From Atherinomorus stipes (taxonomy: Eukaryota; Chordata; Actinopteri; Atheriniformes; Atherinidae), in contig JALJCO010009115.1 of the NCBI GenBank assembly GCA_023101725.1, forward strand, positions 141,071 to 205,070: a DNA stretch of 64,000 bases, in the 5' to 3' direction. The notes beneath the pieces are model-generated. The model was not told the DNA's origin and made no database searches. It was given only the letters and a program-made list of their open reading frames with translations. The stretch's first letter is position 1. Every line of letters begins with the position of its first letter. Positions 1 through 10,500 of this stretch are shown piece after piece. The translations under genes and the position numbers were made by a program.

Positions 1-683
1 ATGCATACCTATAAATAATTCAAGGACTAACTTTGCAGCATGATTTCAATAAACATTTTATTCAACTTAAATACTTGTTAGCATGGTTTGCTTCAAAAGC
101 TCTTAAGCAGGTAACTGCGCCTACTTGCTTCTTTTACTGTACCTCCCCTGTGCTGCCAAGAAAACAAGAGGTGAGTACTGCCATTACTTTGATGAGCGTA
201 TTATTTTCACACTTTAAAAAACAGAACAAAATAGAAATATGTATTAAAAAATATTTTCAACATTTCAATAAATGACAACCAAGTAATCTGTGTGCGAATT
301 AAATGAAACTTAGCCAATCATTTAGTTAACATCAGTATTTATACAGGACAGTTGAGCAGTAGTTGGTGATGATGATAAATCTTAAGCTGTACTGGTGGGC
401 TGTGTTAAAGAAAAAAACTGCCTGATAAGCATACTTTAAAAAAGAAAAAAGCAAATGAATCATAAAAAATAAACATATTGAAAGTTAAGGCAATCTACTG
501 TAGTGTTCCCCGTCGTCATTTCTAAAGCTTTCAATAGCAGGCTGTTTAATGCTAATTCATTATTTTTAATCATTTTGGGGATTTGGCTTATCAAAGCTTT
601 AATAGATTAGATGTAAAACTTCAAACTTTCTTGAAGTACTGGTCTATTTGTTTTTTTAAATCACTGAGAACTTGCAACCTTTA
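1..683. other. AT-rich spacer, nothing recognised
   Basis: Short random ORFs only. No family resemblance, RNA gene or clear repeat structure was seen. Confidence 0.5.
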
Positions 684-687
684 TTAA

Positions 688-890
688 CTCATTCACTGCC
701 ATTGACGTCTATAGCCATATACAGCGGGGGGAAAAGTATTGAACAAGTCAACATTTTTCTCCAAAAATATGTTTCTAGCAGAGCTATTGACATGAACACA
801 ATCTGGTGACATTCTGGCGACATCTGGTGAAAATTTCAATACTTTTTTCCCCGCTGTAAACGGCTATAGATGTCAATGGCAGTGAATGAA
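688..890. mobile_element. TTAA-flanked palindromic MITE (outer element)
   Basis: Inverted terminal arms of about 30 bp (ctcattcactgccattgacg and its complement) are flanked by TTAA at 684-687 and 891-894. TTAA target duplications are typical of piggyBac-type transposition. No coding capacity. Its centre is occupied by a second element. Confidence 0.65.
722..856. mobile_element. Tc1-type MITE nested in the 688-890 MITE
   Basis: Ends cagcggggggaaaagtattg and its near complement, flanked by TA on both sides. The termini match the intact end of the Tc1 relic at 3875-4897, so this is probably an internally deleted derivative of that family. Confidence 0.65.
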
Positions 891-894
891 TTAA

Positions 895-1400
895 GCATAT
901 AGCAAACAGGTCATACACATCTGAAGAGATTGTTTCCAGAAATGTATAAGTTGCAGCTTCTTCTACTGCATCATAGTTTTTTGCATCAGGGCTTGTTCAG
1001 GGAGGTCTCATTTTTAAATCAGGAAATCTGCTTAGAAATATCTATATAAGGGAAAATCTAAGAATAGTTTCATAATGCCCAGTGGGAAAATCTTGCAAAG
1101 CTACATATTATCATGGTTGTACAAAAAGGGTAAATTAAATGCACAATGAATAGACGGTGATCAATATATCTGGTATCATCCATCTCCAACAACTTTAGAT
1201 TAATCAGAGAACTCCTTCAGATGACACGTCTATATCACAACTCTCTTGGAAATGTGCAGGATAAATCGAAATTGACAAAACAGTTTCACCTGGTGCTCCC
1301 ATGCTGGTACATGTTGTACTGTAATAAGCAGTTCTGAAAAGCTTTCATGTCATGCATATTGGCCTCTTCTTTCCTTGGGAATCAAGAAACTTGACTTTAA
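895..1400. other. spacer, nothing recognised
   Basis: AT-rich sequence with no supported gene or repeat structure. Confidence 0.45.
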
Positions 1401-1424
1401 CTGAGACTTAGTTTAGAACACAAG

Positions 1425-2130
1425 GGGCAAACTCCGCCTCAGAACAGTGAAGCTCTCTTCCGCATTGTATATAGTGTAATCCTCCCTTCATCCGCTAGGG
1501 GCTGGCTCCAAGAGCGAGCAAATCCCCATAGACTCCCATGTTAAAAACGCCAACTTCACAGCAGAAATAAACAGGTTTACAGCCTGGTTCAAAAAATCAT
1601 TTTAGGTTTATTAGGTCACGTTTACCTTCATGTCAACTGTGAGGGGGGTGAATTTTTTTATAACTCATTCGTTTAGATGTTATTTATTCTTCAAATTACA
1701 CATAATTAAGGGCGTATCCTTATGATTGACATGCGGCAGACCGGAAGCTCCGCCTGCCGACCGAAGGCTCCTAGTTAGCTCCTTCTTTGCTCTTAATAAG
1801 GTCTCAGTTTGTTACGGAGTCGCACAACGGCGGTTTTTAGTCAGCGAATTGCAAGTCTAAGCATGTCTTACCTTAACCATGCCGCTTAGGGGGCTTATCT
1901 TTGTTAGCTCCTCTTAGTTTCGTGTTAGCTCAGTTAGCGTTTAGCCCACAGTACGTCAGCTGTCAATCATTTGTCCCGCGGCCGCGCTGTGCCCATTTTA
2001 GGATTTTCCTGGAGTGACGACGTACGTGACACGGCAAGATGGCGACGGTAAGACACGCCCAACTGGCTTCACATTTCTCTATTCAGAAGAGACCGGAAGC
2101 TACGTCCAGTAATTATATACAGTCTATGTT
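1425..2130 (+). repeat. interspersed teleost-type repeat, copy A
   Basis: GC-richer block sharing several segments with the region 12440-12880: the words taggggctggc, catagactcccatgttaaaa and cagcagaaataaacaggttt recur in the same order. It is probably a non-autonomous DNA transposon ending near tatacagtctatg; the left boundary is uncertain. Confidence 0.45.
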
Positions 2131-2428
2131 AGAACAGGAACTCAGTAGAATATTTTCCACAACAAAGAAACCTAATGTACAATAAACATGCATCAGTTAA
2201 AGTGCTGATGACATGTTTTTTGACATTTTTTATCATGTTTTATAGACTAAAACGTTCTTCATGATGATCTATGTAACAGAAACAGGCGCGCCTGCATAAA
2301 TGAGTTATTAGAAAACAGCACATCTGACCAGACTGTGGTACTGTTTGCCGAAACCGGACGTGTTGTCTGCCAGAGAACATTCGCAGCTCATTTAACATTG
2401 AAGTCAGTGGCTTCATTGCAGTTTTTAA

Positions 2429-2863
2429 AGACACACAACGGAACTTTTAGCAGTTTTCTCAGTGACCTGCCCCCTATCGGCGACTAAACTAGCAACCATC
2501 TTGTATCATACCTGCACCATGATTCACTCCAGCCAGTAAAAGACAGTCTTGACTCTTGTTCTGTCCCTTCCTCTCTTCCTTTTCCTCTCTTCCTCCTGTA
2601 ATGTTTCCTTACCGAATCCGACATGAACGGCGTTCAAAACACTCGCGGGGTTGATCCCTGGTTTACATCCGGACGTTGCAGCAAATAGTCGGCTGCAACG
2701 TCACGGTCGCGTCCCGGATGGGAATCTTACATAGTGCTGTTTCTGAGCCCCGGGACGCCTCTGGGCAGTGACGGCTCGAAAATGCGCAAAATGAATGTTG
2801 GTGTGCCATCAAAACGAGTCAGAAACGCAGATTTTTAAGGTCTAAAAGTTACGTTGTGTGTCT
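2429..2863. mobile_element. TTAA-flanked MITE, family 1, complete copy
   Basis: Terminal inverted repeats agacacacaacg... and ...cgttgtgtgtct, about 25 bp, with TTAA at 2425-2428 and 2864-2867. A second, right-truncated copy lies at 18050-18470. No ORF of its own. TTAA flanks suggest mobilisation by a piggyBac transposase (inference). Confidence 0.65.
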
Positions 2864-3318
2864 TTAAGTTCCTTTTCCTGTTTTACAGACAAACAGTAAT
2901 GACTCAGCCTTCAATTTCTATTGCCAGTTCATTTTTAAAAGCTCGTAAGTACAGCGTTAGTTCATTAAAATTTCCTACATATCCAGAATTTTATTTTGAA
3001 GAGGATAAAGCAGCAGGTCTGACTTACCGGGTACCAGTGGGAGCCCTCTGCACGTCTCTCCTGTCTACAGCTTCTGTTTACCGGAGCTGTTTAGAACTAC
3101 AATCATGTCCTCTGGAATATTCTTTTTCAACCATTGTTGCTTTATCAGATCGGTCATACAGCTGCTGTATGGACAGACAGCTGCTGCTCGGTTATAACAG
3201 GACTTCTCCAGTCATCAGATCTCCTCCAGCTGCTTCCAAAGATGCATCCTTCCCTCCATCCTCATTAAAACTAGACTGGAACCATGTAAGTTGTTATCCT
3301 TTCATTTTTAAAAGCTAA
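2854..3318 (+). other. 154-codon open frame of unknown origin
   Basis: An open frame beginning in the MITE terminus and running through a compositionally mixed region. No domain is recognised. A pyrimidine tract and TTTTACAG just after the MITE (about 2875-2888) resemble a splice acceptor. It may be chance or a remnant of a mobile element. Confidence 0.15.
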
Positions 3319-3874
3319 ATATTTGCCGTGGCTAGCCACGAGCTTACTCGTTAACAAGTGCCTCTCCTGTAACGCCTGGCTTTATTAGGTTTCACTGGTT
3401 GAGAGCGGCTCCAGGTTAATTACTCAAATAAAAAAAAAAGTGTAAATGTAACCGCAACAAAATCAGGTTGATCTATTTTTTTCCTCTCATTTTCCAACTG
3501 ATAGAAATCCGTGGCAGCAACGGAAAAATTTAATCCCTACTGCTGATCAGTGATGTCAGTATGAGGCTGGATGATCCATCTCTGTCTATTAAAGTTACAT
3601 TTTACCAGGATTCCACTTATGGGGGGAAAAAGGAAGCTTGGCTATAAAACCAATTTCAGGTCATATTAAATTAATTTTTATCTATTAATTGTCATACAAC
3701 CTTTATTTCACCAGGAAAAACTCAAAGGCAGGTGGATTTGGTCATTAAACAAATAAACCAAAAATGAGATCCTTACACTAATACAGTGTTAAAATATGAA
3801 TAGGCCCTGGACCGGTTTAGACTGAAAACTTGGGCCCCATCATAAAGAAGGTTGAGAACCCCTGTCTTATGACA
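3319..3874. other. spacer with a decayed repeat end
   Basis: No gene seen. The stretch 3795-3874 ends in ttgagaacccctg, a terminus type seen in decayed fish DNA transposons, but no partner end was found. Confidence 0.3.
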
Positions 3875-4897
3875 TCCGAAGAATTTAGTTTTGGTCTCAT
3901 CTGACCAGAAGATGTTTCCAAGAATGTCATGGGTTTGTTCACTTCAAATGAGCATCAACATGCTTTTTCTTCAGAAATAGTCTTGCTTGGTGTTCGCGTA
4001 TGAAGGCCATGGCGGTTGAGTGCATTACTTCTTGTTTTCTCTGAAACAACTGTACCTGCTGATTCCAGGTCTTTCTGAAGCGCTCCACGAGTGGTCCTGG
4101 GCTGTTGGAGAACCTTTCTGATTATTGTTCTGACTCCTCTGTCTGAAATCTTGTGAGGAGCACGTGGTCATGGCTGGTTTATGACGATGCCGTGTTCTTT
4201 TCACTTCCAGATGATGGCCCAAATGGTGCTCACTGGAACTTTCAGAAATTTAGAAATGCACCTGGAACCAATGCCTTCAGTGTGTTTGCAGTAGTAAGGT
4301 TGCGTAGGTCTTTAGACAGCTCTTTGCTTTTACCCATCATGGAATGCTTCTTGTCTGACACCTTGATGATGAGAAATGTTTTTAAAAGCATCAATCAGGA
4401 CTAAGATAAAGGAGAAAGGATGGATCCGCACAGGTGGATATAGCTCCTACAAATTTATTAGACCTCAACGAGTAACGTTTCGGGCACAGCCCTTCTTCAG
4501 ACTAAATGGGAGCTATATTTAGCTGTGCGGATCCATCCTTTCTCCTTTATCTGTGTTGTCTTGTGATCCAGCACATTTTTTCCTGGGATGTGCGTGATTT
4601 TTCAGTTTTTTCATGAATCAGGACTAAACCAGCCGATTACTTGACTGACTGACAGACTCCATCTGCTTTCTTGGCTTTCCATATCTTTTTACCCCTCCAT
4701 TTCTTCGTTTGGTCGATATTCCCTGTGTCATTTCACTATATTACACATAACTTAATTTATGGACATAAATGTTTCTTTGTATGTGTGCATTACTTGGGTT
4801 GTTGCCGACATCTGGGGAAAATTTCATGTCAATATCGCTACTTGAAATATATTTTCTGAGAAAAATGTTGACGTGTTCAATACTTTTCCCCCCACTG
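3875..4897 (-). pseudogene. Tc1-like transposon relic with broken transposase
   Basis: Minus-strand Tc1/mariner element. The terminus cagtggggggaaaagtattg is intact at the right edge, next to TA. The transposase frame starts MGKSKELSKDLRNL near 4337 and continues through FQTEESEQ to a WSDETK-like stretch around 3890, with several stops. The other terminus is missing at about 3875. A 211-bp fold-back element interrupts it at 4405-4615. Confidence 0.7.
4405..4615. mobile_element. fold-back insertion with 12-bp target duplication
   Basis: Flanked by aatcaggactaa at 4393-4404 and again at 4616-4627. Inverted arms of 29 bp lie at 4405-4433 and 4523-4551 (gataaaggagaaaggatgg and its complement). 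A TSD of this length fits LINE-driven integration better than cut-and-paste. No coding capacity. Confidence 0.6.
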
Positions 4898-4899
4898 TA

Positions 4900-5400
4900 T
4901 TTCTTATTGAATCAGCTGCATACAATAGTTATAGAATGTTCTGACCATGCTGATGTGCACTAGATACGTGCACACGCATGTGGCTTGAGAAACTCTGATG
5001 CACACCTGAAATTAAAAGCCTCAGTCTATTCAAGCCCTGCTGCATTATATTATTTGGTTGCAAGGCTTTTTACTTACAGAAATTAATATTCCTCCCTCAT
5101 CGTCTTTGAACAAATTCCTTATTTAGTTTTGTTATTCATCATAAAAAATGAACAGAAAAGACTAATTTTTCAACCTTTATGTGGCTAGTTATAGTATCAT
5201 TAGTATGGCAGTCAGTGCCGATAGTCATCTTTCCGACTGTATTGCTGAATTTATGGCTAACTTATAAATTATTTTTTACAATAAATCAAAATTTCATTAA
5301 AATGCCCTGACACAGGAAAAAGGGGAGACAGAGAGGCTGGTTTCTGTGACCACCTGCACAGAATTTTAATGCAGACAAATACAGTTAAGCTTCATACAGT
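4900..5400. other. spacer, nothing recognised
   Basis: AT-rich; no supported feature. Confidence 0.4.
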
Positions 5401-5403
5401 ATA

Positions 5404-5921
5404 CAGTCATCCTCAAAATTATTCATACCCTCCAATTAAAGAAAAGGTTAAATTCACAATAGTTATTCAAATAACAAGAAACTAATAATAAATAAAAAAA
5501 AATTACAAATTATAATTTACTGAAATAAAATATTGCTTTTGAATTGTGGTTGGAAATAATAATAAAAAAATAAAAATATAAAAAAAAAAAAACTGTCCGA
5601 GACACATTAGAGCACCTTTCCAGTAAACAGTGGACCAAAATACCTGTAGCAGGTGTCTTTTTGAACATTACAGAAACACCTGATTGTGTCAAAATGTTGC
5701 TCAATAAAATCTTAGCTTTGCAGCCCCATCATGGTTGTTTATTTGATTTATTTTTGGTGTGTTTGTTTTTAATATTTTTTAAAACCACAATTTCAAAATC
5801 AATGTCATGACTTTCATAGAATTTTTATTTATTATTACTTTTGTCAATTTCAACTTTTTTCACTGACAGCTGATTTTTTCCTTCTTTAATTGGAGGGTAT
5901 GAATAATTTTGAGGACGACTG
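5404..5921. mobile_element. Tc1/mariner-type MITE with 40-bp terminal repeats
   Basis: Ends cagtcatcctcaaaattatt and its complement (39 of 40 bases match over the arms), flanked by TA at 5402-5403 and 5922-5923. The interior is AT-rich and non-coding. Confidence 0.75.
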
Positions 5922-5923
5922 TA

Positions 5924-6580
5924 ATTTCAAGTGTCTGCTGCCGCACAATCAATTCAAATTAAAAAGTTTATAACAGCTCATAAATTCTTATAATGACAAA
6001 AGCTGCTGCATCACAATAACCATAAGTAAAAATAAACACACGAGTAATAATAACAGCAGCTGTGCTTGGGTTGTATTATTATTGTATCTGTTAAAAAATC
6101 TACAAGCACAAAGTTATATTTGAATAACAATATGGTCCAACTAGGCTTTTTCAGCACAAGCAATCTAAATTCTGTTTTTATGAGAAATAAAAATAAAATT
6201 ATTAATGTAAGTGTTGCGTGACCTTGCATTGGAAAAAATAGGTATAGACAATGGATGGAGAGATGGATTAATTTCTCATTGTGGGTATATTTTTAATGCT
6301 TCCCAGAGGCATGCAATGTTTCCAAGCAGGATAAATGACACGTGGATTAATACATTAACAGAAAGGATTATTGCTCTAACCCCATTCAAGTCTTACCTTC
6401 CAGCTTTGTATGTACAAGAGGTCTGAAACTGAAAAAAATGACTAAACAGACTGCTACATATAACCCACTGTTGCAATGATTGCAGGTTTTCAACTGGACA
6501 ATGAAACCCAACAAAGCTGTGAGTGAAATTTAAGAGTACAAGACATTCAGATTCAGTGGAGATTAGGCATGAGGAGGTTT
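5924..6580. other. spacer downstream of amacr
   Basis: Only short chance ORFs; no repeat structure recognised. Confidence 0.4.
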
Positions 6581-6586
6581 TTTATT
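6581..6586 (-). promoter_or_regulatory. candidate amacr polyadenylation signal
   Basis: An AATAAA hexamer on the minus strand about 540 bp after the amacr stop. This implies a 3' UTR of roughly 550 bp if used. The motif is common by chance in AT-rich DNA, and no transcript data are available here. Confidence 0.3.
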
Positions 6587-7123
6587 AAGGCACAAGTGGA
6601 CAAGCACAAAACAAACAACTCAATTCACTTATTTTGGTGCTACTTGGTGAGCTTTCAGGCTGTGCATATAAATTGCTTATGGCATATTTTGACCATGAGC
6701 TAGATAATTTTGAACCCATGAGGAGAGCGGTTTAAAGAGTACATGTGCTTCCCAAAACCCAAAACTTATCACACAGACTCAGAGGGCAACACAGGCACTA
6801 AAAATAGAGGCACAGCTGTTGACATAAGCAGAATATTTTCCACTGATAAATCCCAAATGCTCTGATAGTGAAGATAGGTCGTTAACACCATCTAATTTAG
6901 ACATTATTAGTAATTCATGGTTGTGAGTTTGAATTTCTACCTCAACAACATAATTAAACCATCTTTCCCTTTTAATTAAGTCTCTTGTATTAATGAGAAA
7001 TTATTTAAATGGCTAATCTTACTGTAAATAACTCAAATGTTCATTCTACTTTCTTCAAAATCAAACATGTCCACATTGACCGAAATGACACTGGGATTTT
7101 TTTTCCTCTTTCAAATTCCTTCT

Positions 7124-7533
7124 TCACAATTTTGACTTCACAGCATTACACTCCAAGATGCCTGCTGCCAACATCTTGTCTATCTCTCCTTTATTAAAGC
7201 CATACTCCTCCAGGACCTCAACTGTGTGTTCTCCAACAACGGGGTCGGAGATGACGCAAGGCTCCGCAGGAGTCCGAGACAGAACTGGGGCTGGCCGAGG
7301 CCACTCATCCCCACTGGAGTCTTTCATGAAAGAGCCTCTTTCCTGGTTGTGGGGGTGTGAGCTCACCTGCTCGAAAGACAACACAGGTGTCACACAGGCA
7401 TCGGTGCCATCAAAAATCCTTGACCAGTCCGCCTGAGTCTTTGAGGCAAAACTTTCTGTGAAGATGCGTCTCAGCTCCGGCCAGTCACTGAAGCTCATCT
7501 GAGGAGGTAACTCTCCAGCGTCCAAATTCAAGC
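7124..7533 (-). CDS. amacr: amacr coding exon 5 with stop and PTS1 signal
   Basis: Acceptor TGCAAG|GCTTG follows a long pyrimidine run. It encodes [20 protein letters not shown], then the conserved [18 protein letters not shown] and NQERGSF segments, and ends AVKSKL-stop. The C-terminal SKL is the canonical peroxisomal import tripeptide, where the human protein has a weaker variant ending in ASL. Confidence 0.95.
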
Positions 7534-10500
7534 CTTGCATCAAAAAAGAAAAAAAAAAAAAAGACTGATGTAAAGCTCTGAAGAAACAAAATTACGTCAA
7601 CAATGAAATGATGTAAAACAGCACAATAAAGCAGCAGTCAGCGATGCTTTCATCTCAGTAGAGACAAGTTCATAATATCAAAAGAGATGCTTGTTTTACA
7701 GTTTGTTTTCTTTTTATTTCTTACACTTCAATCCATTTCTCTTGTACAGTGCATGTTCTTAAAATCTCATAATGCAAATGCTGAATATGTGACCACTTTC
7801 CTGCACCGAAACTTTGGAACGGTCTCCCTCTTTCTGTTAGGTCTGCTGTAACTGTAAATTAGGGATGCACGATATTGGAATTTTGGCCGATATCCAATAT
7901 GCCGATATTTTAAAACTCATGTGGCCGATAACCAATATCGATACCGATATTAAAGCTGGAAAAAAATAAGCAGTCATTGCAAATAGCAGTTTTGCTATCT
8001 GTTTCCTACACTTTGAAAAATAGGGGGTGGGACAAAATATCAATACACTGAAATATCGTAATATTTTCATATGCCGATATCAAATTGATATTTAAAAATG
8101 TGGTGTCGATCTATTTTACTTACAAAATCTCATGAGATTTCATCCTTCTGTTACAAAATCTTACAATATTTTGTGACTATTTCGTAACAAAACGATGAAA
8201 TATCGCGAGATTTAGTTTGTAAAATAGATCCGATACCGCATTTTTGAATGTCAATATGATATCAGCATATGAAAATAGCGCAAAATTTTCGTGAATTCTC
8301 ACAAGCTTCCGTAACAGAATGATGAAATATCGCAAGATTTCATTAGTAAAATCGATACCGCGTTTTTAAATGTCAATCTGATATCAATATATGAAAATAT
8401 CGTGATATTTCAGTGTATCAATATTTTTTCCCACCCCTAATCTTTAGAGGTTTTAAAGTCTGTAAAAAAAAGTTTTGAAGAAGAAGCTTTTTTTTAGACT
8501 TTAGAAACAGCAGGCTGATCAGTTAAATATCAGTTAAATATCTGTGTAGTGGCCAATGTCCGATACTCAGTTTAAAGGCCAATATAGGCCGATACTGATA
8601 GGGGGCCGATTATATCGTGCATCCCTACTGTAAATTAAATTAAATCTCTTTTAAATCCAGAGAGCACTATCGTAAAGCTAATATTTGTCTTGTTGTCTTT
8701 TGTTTATTCTACTGTTCTTGCTTACTGTTTTTATTATTTCTTATTATATTACTATTTTGTTATTTGATCTTTTATTTTTTTTTCACCTCTACAGCACTCG
8801 TTTACCTCTGGTATGTTAAAGCACTATATAAAAAAAGCTTTGATTGATTGACTGTTTGACATAAGGCCTTTTTTTTTACAGTACATTGTAGATGTGATAG
8901 AAGTCCATATTTTTTAAGAAAAAAAAACTGACAAAATGAAATTTTTGCCTCTTTAAGGGTAGAGTCTGGAGTCCCTCCACGTTTATGTTTGTAAACAACA
9001 CTATTCAAACTGAGCGCTCCTCCCCTCGGGCTGGTGGCCGCCTCGTTCTTCAGCCTATTCAGCTTCAACGGCTCCTTCAGAGCTCAGAAGTGGGTAAAAG
9101 CCAAACCAATACTAACCCTGGTTTTCCAACGTGTACTATCTAAAGCTCCTACCGCAGAGTACTTCCTGTTCTTTGCTGCGTCTTTTTCTTTCTTTTTTTT
9201 TCTTTGAAAGTTCAATTGACTCCAATCATGCTCCAATCATGAGCTTATTCCCACACAGCGTCGTGCCCTTAGCTCTGTCATTGGCTGGCGATATGAACAG
9301 AAACGTCCCGACCACACCAAAACAAACGGAAAAGGCAAATTACAGACAGGAGGAGGCAGAGTTGCATTCAAACTCACTGCTGCACGAGAGTAGAGGCCCA
9401 AAGGCGCGGATTGAGACGGATCTCACTTGTGCAGGCCTAACGTTTATTTTCAGGGGGGAAACTCTGGACTCTACCTTAAATTGATATAAAAATAAATCTG
9501 TTTTTGCATGGTACAAACCCTTAAGTAGCTGTTTGTAGAACTGCGGTTCAATGGCACCCACAGCCATGTACTTTCCATCCAAAGTCTTGTAAGTGTCGTA
9601 GAAAGGAGCTCCACTGTCCAACATGTTCTCTCCTCTTGCACGATCCCACATGCCAATGCGACGAGATTTCCACACAAAAGAACCCGTATATGCCGCTCCC
9701 TCCACCTGATGATAGTAAAACCGGAAACATGAGAATTGTATAAATGATGGCGAGCACCATGTCTCCACCCATTTGTCATTCACGACTTAAACATTCCTCA
9801 CCAAAGCCGTAGAACAGGGGAGCCCAAATCCGGTCCTCGAGAGCTACTATCCTGCAATTTTTAGAAAATACCCTTCCCAACACACCTGAATCAAATGCCT
9901 AGTTCCCTCATGCACATGTCATTCAGCTTTGCAGATGCCTGGTAACGAGCCATTCATTTGATTCAGGTGTGTTGGAGAAGGGTTGCAACCAAAATGTGCA
10001 GGATAGTAGCTCTTGAGGACTGGACGTGGGCACACCTGCTGTAAAAAAAAAAACATCTCTCTATTACATGTGATTTAAGACTTTAACACATAACAGGGGT
10101 TAAATGTAATGCAGATTGAAGGGGTGGAATTTTTTATATAAGACCTCATTTTGGAGTTAGCCAGGTTACTATTTATCACTAAACATCAGGCTAGGGGGGC
10201 CCCCCTCCGGCATGTAGTAATACTGTGTGCCGGAAGCTGTGCGTTCTCACCTGATGTTTACAGTAGGTAGCCAACAATCATTCTGCAAGCAATTGGTGAC
10301 ATTATCTGTCTTACTTGTGACATGATGGGAGAATCTGTACCTGCTGTCTGCTAGACACCAGTGTTGTGACTTGGCTCGTGCATGCTGGCATAGCCAGAGA
10401 GGGAGCTATGAATCTAGCAAGCTGGTCTTGCGCATGTGCTTTATTCAAAAACTCGCTAACAGTGTCTGTTTTCTGAACTGCCACAAACATCTTTCATACT

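Noticed and set aside
7158..7436. 92-codon plus-strand ORF
   Set aside because: Antisense shadow of amacr exon 5.
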